A program made the position numbers and the translations under genes. A DNA stretch of 64,000 nucleotides from Devosia sp. SD17-2. Lineage in GTDB: Bacteria; Pseudomonadota; Alphaproteobacteria; Rhizobiales; Devosiaceae. Below are positions 63,234 to 64,000 of this stretch, piece after piece. The stretch lies in NCBI RefSeq assembly GCF_029201565.1, contig NZ_CP104002.1, forward strand, positions 1,629,001-1,693,000, read 5' to 3'. The notes beneath the pieces were generated by a model that had not been told where the DNA came from, did not search any database, and saw only the letters and a program-made list of their open reading frames with translations. The stretch's first letter is position 1. Each line of letters begins with the position of its first letter.

Positions 63234-64000
<767 letters not shown>

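Overview
The window is high-GC, densely packed chromosomal DNA of an alphaproteobacterium, most likely of the order Hyphomicrobiales (Rhizobiales) and plausibly a Devosia-like genus. The order-level call rests on a circularly permuted two-piece tmRNA gene with the tag ANDNNKAPVALAA, an alpha-type SspB, paired iron-control motifs of the RirA (TGA-N9-TCA) and Irr (TTAGAA-N3-TTCTAA) types, and the gene neighbourhoods thyA/folA/hflKC and serB/miaA/ilvIH. The genus is inference. No phage, insertion sequence, CRISPR array, tRNA or rRNA was seen.

Region 1 (1-12.2 kb) is housekeeping: ligA, two secreted proteins of unknown function, an aminopeptidase P, two tiny basic paralogues (44 and 43 aa), prmA, a membrane diguanylate cyclase, a YbjQ-type protein and uvrD. 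Region 2 (12.2-24.2 kb) has a large AsmA-like protein, a minus-strand protein quality-control cluster (tmRNA, its ClpXP adaptor SspB and a ribbon-helix-helix protein), a nuclease, small enzymes, thyA with a MazG-like partner, an AraC regulator, DUF4424 and a GNAT. Region 3 (24.2-38.3 kb) has folA, hflKC, serB and miaA back to back, a MATE exporter, a PiT phosphate transporter and ilvB-ilvN. A leader peptide rich in Leu/Ile/Val followed by an intrinsic terminator precedes ilvB, a typical ribosome-mediated attenuator. pdxJ and an FMN reductase follow.

Region 4 (38.3-48.3 kb) has the potassium transporter kup, a frameshifted secreted-protein gene, an Old-Yellow-Enzyme oxidoreductase, an alpha/beta hydrolase, a ferric-iron ABC importer (ATPase, binding protein, fused permease) with two iron-responsive operators, and a DMT exporter.

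Region 5 (48.3-62.8 kb) is the most interesting part: two divergent, tightly overlapping operons that look like one carbohydrate catabolic system. Leftward: a split transketolase (two genes), an FGGY sugar kinase, a TIM-barrel sugar isomerase and a nucleoside-hydrolase relative. Rightward: a complete family-5 ABC importer followed by two paralogous cytoplasmic apiosidase-like (DUF5060/DUF4038-type) glycoside hydrolases. Isomerase + FGGY kinase + two-subunit transketolase is the gene set of the known transketolase route for D-apiose, and the hydrolases belong to the fold containing apiosidases. The proposal is therefore import of an apiose-containing (or similar branched or furanose pentose) glycoside, intracellular cleavage, and conversion to pentose-phosphate intermediates. 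The window ends with a TetR regulator, preceded by strong palindromes, and the first 94 bases of ilvC, 27 kb away from ilvBN.
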